Origin: Marinobacter sp. ELB17
GTDB taxonomy: Bacteria; Pseudomonadota; Gammaproteobacteria; Pseudomonadales; Oleiphilaceae
Reading direction: 5' to 3'
NCBI RefSeq assembly: GCF_000169375.1
Contig: NZ_AAXY01000002.1
Location: forward strand, 62,001-126,000
DNA length: 64,000 nucleotides
The notes beneath the pieces are model-generated. The model did not search any database, was not told where the DNA came from, and was given only the letters and a program-made list of their open reading frames with translations. Both the position numbers and the translations under genes were made by a program. Position 1 is the stretch's first letter; each line of letters starts with the position of its first letter. Shown one piece after another: positions 1 through 8,300 of the stretch.

Positions 1-371
1 CCTTGCGACTGGGTATAAGCCAGGCCAAGAAGCCGCATGAAGATCGCTATGCCTCGCTCGCTGCGCTGGTGCATTCGCACTGCGCTTTCGGTCAGGGCCC
101 GCAGGGTCTGATTTAACGTTGGCGCTTTGCCATTACAACTTTTTTCCAGATCGTCAAACGCAGCTTCGGCGGTGGCCGAAAAAGGTGTTAAAAAGCGAGC
201 AAAAACTGCTTGTATCAGGGATTTTTTGGAGCCAAAATGATAATTCACGGCAGCAAGATTCACTTTTGCCCGGCTGGTGATCATCCGCAGCGATGTTTCA
301 GCAAACCCGCGATCGGCGAACAACTCTTCCGCTGCGTCCAAAATGCGATCTACAGTATCTGATTGCGCCAT
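1..371 (-). CDS. psrA: TetR-family regulator PsrA (3' end outside window)
   Basis: Transcriptional repressor of the TetR family. Translation from the ATG at 371 gives 123 residues before the window edge. The N-terminal helix-turn-helix is clear (residues 8-50, ending in the NLAAVNYHFGSKKSLIQAVF block typical of PsrA), followed by the start of the ligand-binding domain with the FMRLLGLAYTQSQ stretch. In Pseudomonas, PsrA senses long-chain fatty acids, represses itself and controls beta-oxidation and rpoS; that role is family knowledge. Two AAAC-N4-GTTT operator-like copies lie just upstream at 406-431, which fits autoregulation. The C-terminus is outside the window, so integrity cannot be judged. 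No other TetR subgroup fits as well. Confidence 0.88.
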   Translation of the reverse strand, partial: MAQSDTVDRILDAAEELFADRGFAETSLRMITSRAKVNLAAVNYHFGSKKSLIQAVFARFLTPFSATAEAAFDDLEKSCNGKAPTLNQTLRALTESAVRMHQRSERGIAIFMRLLGLAYTQSQ

Positions 372-405
372 TGTAAATCCTAATTCTAATAATATACGCG
401 TTTTT

Positions 406-431
406 AAACATACGTTTTAAACATACGTTTG
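406..431 (-). promoter_or_regulatory. Tandem PsrA-type operator upstream of psrA
   Basis: Two copies of AAACATACGTTT, at 406-417 and 419-430, are separated by one base. The second is followed by G, giving GTTTG. Each fits the AAAC-N4-GTTT core of the PsrA box described in Pseudomonas (G/C AAAC N2-4 GTTT G/C). They sit 35-60 bases upstream of the psrA start codon, between it and the stop of the next upstream gene. Autorepression is the likely role; that is inference. Confidence 0.65.
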
Positions 432-436
432 AAAAA

Positions 437-1471
437 TCAATTTGTCAAGTTAGCGTTATCCTCTCTGTCGTCTACCGGGCTGCCTTCCACCAAACCCTGG
501 TCCAGCCCCTCTTGGCGGCTGTCCAGAAACACCTGTTGCAGCCTCTGGTACGCTTTGTCTGCCTCTACCAGATAGAACAGATACAGGCGCACGTATTTGC
601 GCTCGGTTAATTGCTGCACCAGTGTATGCTTCTTTGATGCTTCCCGTAATCGCGAAAAGCTGTGACTTGCCAGCGCAGGGTTGAACGCCGCCATACGCTC
701 GCACTGCCACACCAGCCCATCGGCCCCCTCTAGATGCGCCACATGGCGCCTGGCGTCCCGCAGCATTTGCCGGCGCTGTTGCACTAGCTCCCGGTTTGAC
801 GGGCGCGAACTGATCACCCTGCGCACCGGCGGCAATGCCAGCAGCAGCGTCGTAACAAACACACCAAAACCCGCACCGCCCAGCCACGCCGGCAATAAGC
901 CGAGCACGCCGCCAACAAAGAAAACAGCGGCAACGGCCACCGCCAGCAACCACAGATCTCGGCGCCTTCGCGCAGCAGAAATCCGGGCGTTATCCGGCCA
1001 TTTCTCCATCGCCAGCAAGTCGTAATCGGCGAGCAGCACCCGGTCACATTGGCGCATCATCAATCGCAGCTGTCGCTGGTGGTTGGCGGCTTTGTCACGA
1101 TTGCTGCCAGCGGAATCATCGCGGCTGCCCGCAGCGTCGGCAGCGTCGGCAGCCATTGCATCAGATGTCTGCTTGGCGCTTTCATTTGAGCCGATCGACG
1201 GTTGAGTGTTATTTTGAGTGCCCTGGCCCGCAACCGCCACAGCGTTATCCGCCACGGTCGGCGCCGGGTCTGCCGCCCGGCCTTGGCGCAATACCGCGGG
1301 CGCTGCGGCTGACGACGCCGTTGCAGGTGCCTGTCGCGCCTGGGTGCCTGTGTTCTGGGCCATGGGCAATTCCACCTGAAAATGTATGGACTTATTCAGA
1401 TTAACGGCGTCGGCGGCAGAATCTTGAGGCGCGCGTTGTTCCTCTGGCGTCATCTGGTTATTCTGGCCCAC
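437..1471 (-). CDS. Unrecognised membrane protein
   Basis: I do not recognise this gene. The 344-residue product has an Ala/Gln/Asp-rich, probably disordered N-terminal half (about residues 1-125). Two adjacent hydrophobic segments follow (about 172-220) after an arginine cluster (ARRRRD). The remaining ~120 residues are charged, Gln/Arg-rich and likely helical. This suggests a cytoplasmic protein anchored by a membrane hairpin. The start is uncertain: GTG at 1471 gives the longest form and ATG at 1453 (MTPEEQ) is an alternative; neither has a strong ribosome binding site. It precedes psrA on the same strand and diverges from ribE, leaving only 41 bases between the two starts. No function is proposed. 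Confidence 0.7.
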   Translation of the reverse strand: MGQNNQMTPEEQRAPQDSAADAVNLNKSIHFQVELPMAQNTGTQARQAPATASSAAAPAVLRQGRAADPAPTVADNAVAVAGQGTQNNTQPSIGSNESAKQTSDAMAADAADAAGSRDDSAGSNRDKAANHQRQLRLMMRQCDRVLLADYDLLAMEKWPDNARISAARRRRDLWLLAVAVAAVFFVGGVLGLLPAWLGGAGFGVFVTTLLLALPPVRRVISSRPSNRELVQQRRQMLRDARRHVAHLEGADGLVWQCERMAAFNPALASHSFSRLREASKKHTLVQQLTERKYVRLYLFYLVEADKAYQRLQQVFLDSRQEGLDQGLVEGSPVDDREDNANLTN

Positions 1472-1512
1472 CGTATGCTACGTCATCATTTTAACCGCAC
1501 GAGGCTTTTCCC

Positions 1513-2127
1513 ATGTTTACAGGCATTGTTCAGGGCATTGCGACCATTGAAGACGTTATCACTGCGCCAGGGCTCAGTACGTTTGCCATCGCCTTACCCG
1601 CCGGCAAAGCCGAAGGCGTGACCATCGGCGCCTCGGTTGCCATTAACGGAACCTGCATGACCGTCACCCGCCAGCAGGGCAATGTGCTGTACTTTGACGC
1701 CATGCAGGAAACCCTGCGGCTGACGACTTTGGGCGCTATGGTGGCCGGCAGCCGGGTGAATTACGAACGCGCAGCGCGCATTGGCGATGAAATCGGCGGG
1801 CATTTACTATCTGGACACATTCACACTCGCGCGCAGGTTGTCGATATCGTGCGCAGCGAAAACAACGTCAGCCTTTGGTTTGAAGTGCCGGCGGCCTGGG
1901 GCCACTATGTGTTTGCCAAGGGCTACATTGCTATTAACGGCGCCAGCCTGACCATCGGCGAAGTGCATGACAACCGCTTCAACGTGCATCTGATTCCAGA
2001 AACCTTGCGCGCCACGGTATTTGGTGAGACCAGCGTGGGCCAGAACGTGAATATTGAAATCGACAGCCAGACCCAAACCATTGTCGACACCTTGGCCCGC
2101 TTGGGTTACGACCGTCCTGCCATTTAA
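1513..2127 (+). CDS. ribE: Riboflavin synthase, alpha chain
   Basis: Catalyses dismutation of two 6,7-dimethyl-8-ribityllumazine molecules to riboflavin and a pyrimidinedione, the last step of riboflavin synthesis; cytoplasmic homotrimer. The 204-residue protein has the expected two tandem lumazine-binding barrels. The first begins with the diagnostic MFTGIVQG and carries GxSVAINGTCMTV; the second carries KGYIAINGASLTIGEV and HLIPETL. The DEIGGHLLSGHI segment, strongly conserved in the family, is intact. The C-terminus is slightly shorter than in E. coli. The gene stands alone here, with no ribD, ribA or ribH next to it. No FMN riboswitch is visible in the 41-base leader. Strong match to known riboflavin synthases. 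Confidence 0.93.
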   Translation: MFTGIVQGIATIEDVITAPGLSTFAIALPAGKAEGVTIGASVAINGTCMTVTRQQGNVLYFDAMQETLRLTTLGAMVAGSRVNYERAARIGDEIGGHLLSGHIHTRAQVVDIVRSENNVSLWFEVPAAWGHYVFAKGYIAINGASLTIGEVHDNRFNVHLIPETLRATVFGETSVGQNVNIEIDSQTQTIVDTLARLGYDRPAI

Positions 2128-2189
2128 TCCCGTTGCGTGATCGAAAGATGTGATTAAAAGCAGTCAAAAACGAGCACCAGCGCCTGGTT

Positions 2190-3449
2190 TTAACGGCTAG
2201 CTTCGAGCACCACAAATTTAGGGTTGGCGTCTAGCTGGCGCACCTGGGGGAAGAAGCGGCCAAGGCTGCGATGGTACCCCAGATGCCGGTTGCCCACCAG
2301 CAACAGTCGTCCACCGGGGCGAAGATGGCGGCGGGCAGCGGCAAACAGCGCTAGGGCGATATGATCACCCACGACCCCACCCTCGTGAAACGGCGGATTA
2401 AGCAGTATCAGATCGAACTCGCCGCCATCTGCGGCAATGCTGTCGGCATGGCGGAAAGAAAATGCGCTTTGAGGGAATTCGCGGGCGGCGTTGGTGGCGG
2501 CGCTTATAACCGCCTGGCTGGAAACATCGCTGAAGGTCAGTTCAAGGTGGCTGTTAGCTGCAAGGGCTGCCAAGCCAAGTACGCCATTACCACAGGCCAA
2601 GTCTAACACCTGCGCGCCTGGCGCCAACGCTGCGGCTGCCTGTGTAACGTGGGGCAGCAATGCCCGGGTGCCGATATCCAGCTTGTCGCGGGCGAACACC
2701 GCCGGCAGAGCTGAAACGCTCAGCGCTTTTGCTGTTTCAGCGCCCGCAGCAAGCGAGTAGCCCTGCCACGCCGAGGTCCAGCTTGTTAACTCTGCGCTCC
2801 CTTTACGACATATCACCACCCGCGCTTTTTTGCGCGCCGGGCACACCTTTTCGGTAACAACCGCCTGGGCAAATACGTCCACACTGCGGTCTGGCAGGTG
2901 TTTTATCATGCCACCAGCGAGTAGCACGCCGTTGTCTGCCAGCAAGGTATTTACCCGTCGAAGCAACCAGGCCAGGTAATCGCCATAGCGGGGAATGCGC
3001 ATGACCACCAGATCAAACGGGCCGTTCAGTCTATTGGCGCTGTGCGAGCTGTTTGTTGCCGTTTCCTGCGCCAACACCGGGTCGTCGCACCAGCTCAGAG
3101 GCACTGGCTGATCGCTCAGATTGCTTTGCAGTGGTGGATTCAAAGCAAGATTGTGTGCCAGCACCCGCCCAAGGGCCGCGCTGTCGGCCAGGGTAATCGG
3201 CTGCAAATCCCATAGCCCTAGCGTAAGGGCGCCAAAGTTGTCATCCACCACCAGCACCCGCGGATGTTGTTTGCCCGCCGGCTGTTTATCCGCCAGCCAT
3301 CCGTCCTCCATCCAATGCGTGGCCTGCTGCAACAGCAGTTCATCCGCTGAATCCCAGGCTTGAAGGCTGGCAACGTTGGCATTTGGCTTCGCTGCCTTAT
3401 CAAGCGTTGGCGCAGGCGCCGCACGCTCCAGATTCAACGGCCATATCAC
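2190..3449 (-). CDS. rlmG: 23S rRNA (guanine-N2)-methyltransferase RlmG
   Basis: SAM-dependent methyltransferase; in E. coli RlmG makes m2G1835 of 23S rRNA. The 419-residue protein has the family's two-half layout: a degenerate N-terminal methyltransferase-like half (starting near LQAWDSADELLLQQ) and a catalytic C-terminal half. The SAM-binding loop VLDLACGNG is at 281-289 and the N2-guanine signature NPPF at 351-354. The C-terminal LLLVGNRHLGYHRSLG and PKFVVLEA match RlmG rather than RsmC. It is somewhat longer than the E. coli enzyme because of extra residues in the N-terminal half (around 110-145). The ATG overlaps the stop of rsmC by four bases, so the two are probably translationally coupled. 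Confidence 0.85.
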   Translation of the reverse strand: MIWPLNLERAAPAPTLDKAAKPNANVASLQAWDSADELLLQQATHWMEDGWLADKQPAGKQHPRVLVVDDNFGALTLGLWDLQPITLADSAALGRVLAHNLALNPPLQSNLSDQPVPLSWCDDPVLAQETATNSSHSANRLNGPFDLVVMRIPRYGDYLAWLLRRVNTLLADNGVLLAGGMIKHLPDRSVDVFAQAVVTEKVCPARKKARVVICRKGSAELTSWTSAWQGYSLAAGAETAKALSVSALPAVFARDKLDIGTRALLPHVTQAAAALAPGAQVLDLACGNGVLGLAALAANSHLELTFSDVSSQAVISAATNAAREFPQSAFSFRHADSIAADGGEFDLILLNPPFHEGGVVGDHIALALFAAARRHLRPGGRLLLVGNRHLGYHRSLGRFFPQVRQLDANPKFVVLEASR

Positions 3450-4540
3450 TGACGAAAGGCCCGGTACACCGTAAACTTGTTGTTTTCTGCAAGGCGTTCA
3501 ACCGGGCCAATACAACGACGAATCAAGGCCTCATAAGGCAAGAAGTTGTTGGCCACCAACCGCAGCTCACCGCCGTGTTCCAAGTGGCTGGCCAGGTCGC
3601 GCACAAAGCGCTCGGTCATGGTCATATCGGTGCGCACGCCGCTGTGAAACGGCGGGTTAGACACCACCGCCTGCCAGCGGCCGTCTAGCCCGGCAATGCC
3701 GTCAGACGCAATAATCTCGCCCCGCGCACCCACTCGGTCATAAGTCGCGCGGGCGCTCAGCAGCGCCTGGGACTGCACGTCTACGGCATCAACGCTTAGG
3801 TCCGTGTTTTCTTCAGTCTGCAACCAGGCGCCAATAACGCCGGCGCCGCAGGCAAAGTCGAGAACACGCAGGGCCTTGCCGGCCCGCGTCGGCGGTATAC
3901 CGGGCGCCGCCCGAACCGACAGGGTGGTCAATGGGGTGCTGGCCAGGGTTTCCAGCAAAAGGCTTGTGCCCGAGTCTAGTTCGCCACGGCTGAACACACC
4001 GGGTAAGCCTGCTACATCGAGCTCCCGACCGGCAACGCTGACCTGACTCCAATCCAGCCAATCTGCAATGGCAAAGTGCGCAAGCGGTGTTACGTCTTCT
4101 GCGCACCACACCTGACAATGCCGCGCACTGTCAATTTTGTGCACCTGAGGCAAGGCCTCGCGCAGCTGTTTTACCGCGCCGGCAATGCCCTCTTTTTTCT
4201 CCCCCAACACCAGCAGGCGGCCACCGGGGCGCACCAGCCAACGCGCCAGCGACAGTCGCAGATCCAGCTCGGCGCGGGCCTTGGGCAAAAACACCACAAC
4301 AGAATCGAAGGCTGCGGCGGTCAGAGCCAGGGCGTCATAGCCAAAGGCCACCGGCCAGCTGTCGGCCTGCTCGAGGGCCTGTGCGTATCCGGCGTGTTCG
4401 GTCATAGCCAGGCCAGTGCTGCCCAACGTTGCCAGCTCGGTCAGTAAAACCGGTGCAGTAGCGCCCAGCAGGGCGACCTTGCCGGTCAGATAAGAACGAT
4501 TACGAAGCAGCGCTTCGTGGGAATTAGGTAATGCAGACAT
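3446..4540 (-). CDS. rsmC: 16S rRNA (guanine-N2)-methyltransferase RsmC
   Basis: SAM-dependent methyltransferase; E. coli RsmC makes m2G1207 of 16S rRNA on the 30S subunit. The 364-residue product has an N-terminal pseudo-catalytic half, then LPGVFSRGELDSGTSLLL, the SAM loop VLDFACGAG at 226-234 and NPPF at 295-298. The ending LRLVANNFLPYEALI ... NNKFTVYRA is typical of RsmC. An insertion of roughly 20 residues (about 201-222) before the SAM loop is absent from E. coli. It is first in a two-gene unit with rlmG, which it overlaps by four bases, and starts only 14 bases from the end of can on the same strand. Confidence 0.86.
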   Translation of the reverse strand: MSALPNSHEALLRNRSYLTGKVALLGATAPVLLTELATLGSTGLAMTEHAGYAQALEQADSWPVAFGYDALALTAAAFDSVVVFLPKARAELDLRLSLARWLVRPGGRLLVLGEKKEGIAGAVKQLREALPQVHKIDSARHCQVWCAEDVTPLAHFAIADWLDWSQVSVAGRELDVAGLPGVFSRGELDSGTSLLLETLASTPLTTLSVRAAPGIPPTRAGKALRVLDFACGAGVIGAWLQTEENTDLSVDAVDVQSQALLSARATYDRVGARGEIIASDGIAGLDGRWQAVVSNPPFHSGVRTDMTMTERFVRDLASHLEHGGELRLVANNFLPYEALIRRCIGPVERLAENNKFTVYRAFRQ

Positions 4541-4554
4541 GGGCGTTCCGTAAT

Positions 4555-5235
4555 TCAGGCTTTAATCAGGCGGCCGGAGCGCACCGGGCGAAGTACCATT
4601 TCATCCACCGATTGCTGGCGGGCATACTCGCTGGTGACAGCGTTGGATATGGGAATGCCCATATCCCGCATTATGCCGTCACGCAGGTCGTACACGAAGC
4701 CGTGCACGGTTAAGTCTTGGCCCCGTTTCCAGGCGTCCTGAACAATGCTGTTCTGGCACACGTGGTCCACCTGTTCAATCACGTTCAGTTCGCACAGGCG
4801 GTCGGCGCGGTCTTGCACACTGGTGATGGGTTCCAGAATGTGCCGGTAACGATCACGCACGTCTTGCACGTGGCGCAGCCAGTTGGCAATCAGGCCAAAG
4901 CCCTCGTTTAGCAAGGCGGCTTTAACACCGCCGCAGCCGTAGTGACCCACCAAAAGAACGTGTTTCACTTTCAACACGTCAATCGCAAACTGCAGCACCG
5001 ACAGGCAGTTGAAGTCGGTGTGCACCACCACGTTGGCCACGTTACGGTGAACAAACAACTCGCCGGGCATCAGGTCCACGATCTGATTGGCTGGTACCCG
5101 GCTGTCTGCACAACCAATCCACAAATATTCTGGGGCCTGCTGATTTGATAACCGATCAAAAAACTGTGGGTCCTGTGCCTTAATACCCTCTGCCCAGGCC
5201 CGGTTTTTTTCCAGTAAATAATCCAGTTGCCCCAT
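4555..5235 (-). CDS. can: Beta-class carbonic anhydrase
   Basis: Zinc enzyme that interconverts CO2 and bicarbonate in the cytoplasm, supplying bicarbonate to carboxylases. The 226-residue protein matches E. coli Can along its length. The zinc ligands are Cys42 and Asp44 in the CADSR motif and His98 and Cys101 in GHYGCGG. FVHRNVANVV and NCLSVLQFA are also conserved. The type II residues Asp44/Arg46 are present, as in the bicarbonate-regulated subgroup. It lies between gdhB and rsmC on the same strand; a hairpin follows the gdhB stop just upstream, so it may have its own promoter in the ~65-base gap. Confidence 0.93.
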   Translation of the reverse strand: MGQLDYLLEKNRAWAEGIKAQDPQFFDRLSNQQAPEYLWIGCADSRVPANQIVDLMPGELFVHRNVANVVVHTDFNCLSVLQFAIDVLKVKHVLLVGHYGCGGVKAALLNEGFGLIANWLRHVQDVRDRYRHILEPITSVQDRADRLCELNVIEQVDHVCQNSIVQDAWKRGQDLTVHGFVYDLRDGIMRDMGIPISNAVTSEYARQQSVDEMVLRPVRSGRLIKA

Positions 5236-5272
5236 CTACGTGCTCCGATTTTTGAGTTAAGGCGAAGGATTG

Positions 5273-5291
5273 AACGGGAATTACTCCCGTT
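5273..5291 (-). terminator. Hairpin behind gdhB
   Basis: AACGGGA and TCCCGTT form a perfect 7-bp stem with a 5-base loop, 10 bases past the gdhB stop codon in the direction of gdhB transcription. There is no clean U-tract after it, so termination may be partial or Rho-assisted. It separates gdhB from can. Confidence 0.4.
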
Positions 5292-5300
5292 AATCAATAC

Positions 5301-8300
5301 CTAGTTCACATCAGAAGCAGTTTCTACCGGCTCAGCGGGTGCCTGGTGAAGAGTTGTCTGCGCCAGGTCCAGTAATTCCCGCAGGGCCACAGAAAACATG
5401 GCGTATTCCGGCTCGGGGCTGCGTTTCAACTCGACCAACATCTCCTGCCAGCGGTCAATCATGGGCTGGTGACGGGCCATCCATTGATCCACGCACAGGG
5501 CCACATCATCCGGCTCGCCTGCTTGCTGCAGCACGCCGGTGGTCAGCGCCCGCTGCTGCCAGTTCAGGTCTTCACGGAAACTTTCCCGCGCCAGCGACTG
5601 CCAGTGGCTGGCTGGCACCAGCGCCGAGATGGCGCCGGCAAACCAGTTCAGCTGCAGACGTTCGCTGATTTCGTAGTACAAGCTGGCCACGGTTTTCAAT
5701 GGCACGTCTGTCGCTTCCTGGGCTTCGATAATACCCAGCGACGAATACAGATAGTCAGTACCGGCCAGCACCGGCGCCAGATCTTCCGGCACTCCGGAAT
5801 CCATCAGAGCCTGATGGCGCTTCTGCCAGAGTTTACGGGTTTGTCCGTTAAGGTAGTCTGGCAGGCCCGCAGTAATAGCCCAAACGCTGTCGGCAAAGCG
5901 CTCAATGTGATGGGCAATCGACAGTTCGGCGCGGCGATTACGCAAAAGCCATTTCACAGTGCGCCGCATCAGCCGCATCATTTCTTGCATCAGTTCTATC
6001 TGTAGCTGAGCGCTTACATGGAAATCCAGGTCTTCAATACGGTCCCACCAGGTGTCAACGCGGAACAGATCGCGGGCAATAATCCAGGCCAGGGCTATCT
6101 GCGCCGAATCGGCGCCGGTCGCTTGTTTGATGCTGTCGACAAAAATGATGCCCATGTGGTTAACCATATCATTGGCAATCTGGGTACCAATGATTTCCCG
6201 CCTTAGCTGGTGTTCGCCCAGCTCGTCGGCAAATTTGCGATTAAGCTCCCGCGGAAACACCTTGTACATTTCCCCCGCCAACAGCGGGTCATCAGGCAGG
6301 TTGCTAGCCACCAGGGTCTGTTTTAAGTCTGCTTTTACATACGCAATCAACACCGCGAGTTCCGGCCGTGTCAGGCCTTTACCAGCCTGCTTGCGCTGGT
6401 TCAGGGCCTCGTCGTCGGGCAGAAACTCCAGCTCGCGGTTCAGTTTACCTTCTGCCTCTAAGGAGTTCATCAGCCTACGACATTCTTCAATGCGTTTGGG
6501 GGCATCTTCGCTGGCGATGCTCAGGGCCTGGGTCTGGCGGTAATTGTTCTTCAGCACCAGCGCAGACACGTCTTCGGTCATGTCTTCCAGCAGCAGGTTG
6601 CGCTGTTTAGCGGTCAAGTCGCCCATCACAATGGAGCGATTGAGCAGAATCTTTATATTCACTTCGTGGTCTGAACAGTCCACACCGCCGGAGTTGTCAA
6701 TGAAGTCGGTGTTCAAGCGCCCGTCTTTGAGCGCATATTCAATACGGCCGCGCTGGGTAAGGCCCAGGTTAGCGCCTTCGGCAACCACCTTGCAGCGCAG
6801 GTCGGCGCCGTTGATACGAACGCCGTCATTGGCTTTATCGCCGACATCGCTGTGGCTTTCACCGCCCCCTTTGACATAAGTGCCAATGCCGCCAACCCAT
6901 AGCAGGTCTACCTGCGCTTTGAGGATGTGGGCAATCAGCATGTTGGGCGGCACCCGATCTGCTTTAATTCCCAGCAGGGCTTTGATTTCGGGGCTCAGCG
7001 GAATGGATTTCGTACTGCGGCTAAAAATGCCACCACCGGCGGATAGCAACTCGCTGTTGTAATCAGTCCAGGCCGAACGCGGCATTTTGAATAGGCGCAG
7101 GCGTTCTTTATAGCTCTTGGCTGCGTCTGGAGACGGATCGATAAAAATATGGATATGGTTGAACGCCGCTACCAAGCGGGTTTTTTCTGAGCTCAGCAGG
7201 CCGTTGCCAAACACGTCACCGGCCATGTCACCAATGCCCACCACGGTAAACTCGTCGTCCGCAGGGTTAATACCCATTTCCCGGAAGTGTCGCTCTACCG
7301 ATACCCAGGCGCCGCGGGCGGTAATGGCCATTTTTTTATGGTCATAACCGTTGCTGCCACCAGAGGCAAAGGCATCACCCATCCAGAAGTCGTAGTCGGC
7401 AGACAAGCCATTGGCGATGTCAGAGAATGTCGCGGTGCCTTTGTCGGCGGCTACCACCAGGTAGTGATCGTCTGCATCTTGGCGCACCACGCTGAGCGGT
7501 GGCACAATATTGCCGTCTACCAAGTTGTCGGTAATGTCGAGCAACCCGCGAATAAAGGTTTTGTACGCTTCTTTGCCTTCGGCCTGGAAGGCCTCGCGGT
7601 TAGAGGCTTTCGGCAGTTGCTTGGCAACAAAACCGCCCTTCGCTCCCACTGGCACAATCACCGCATTTTTTACCTGTTGCGCCTTTACCAGGCCCAGCAC
7701 TTCGGTACGGTAATCTTCAAAACGATCCGACCAGCGCAGGCCTCCGCGCGCCACTTTACCACCCCGCAGATGCACACCTTCGACCCGCGGCGAATACACG
7801 AATATTTCAAACATCGGCATCGGCAGTGGCATGTCCGGAATGCCGGTCGGATCCAACTTTACGCTGATGTAAGACTTGGGTTGGCCAGACTCGTCGGGCT
7901 GGTAATAATTAGTGCGCAGGGTGGAGTGAATCAGCTCCATATACAGCTTAAACACCCGATCTTCGCTCAGGTTTTCTACTTCTTCCAGCCCGGCGTTGAA
8001 TTCCACCAGCAGTTTCTGCTGCGTAGCCTCGCGCTTGGCCGGGCTGTAGCCGTTATCCGGATTAAAGCGGGCTTCAAAGTAGGCCAGCAGAACTTCGGTC
8101 AGGTTCTTGTGGTGGAACAGGGTTCTGGCAATAAAGGTCTGGCTGTTGGAAAAGCGGATCTGGCGCATGTAACGGGCATAGGTGCGCAACAGCGCAATCT
8201 GGCGCCAGCTCTTGTAAGACGATTTCATCAGGCGGTTGAAGGCGTCGTTCTCGGCATCGCCGCGCCACACGCGACGGAAGAGTTCGTCAAACAGCGGGCG

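Noticed and set aside
2176-2190. Small hairpin ACCAG-CGC-CTGGT followed by T3 between ribE and rlmG
   Set aside because: Five-pair stem with a very short T-run, running into the rlmG stop codon; too weak to call a terminator.
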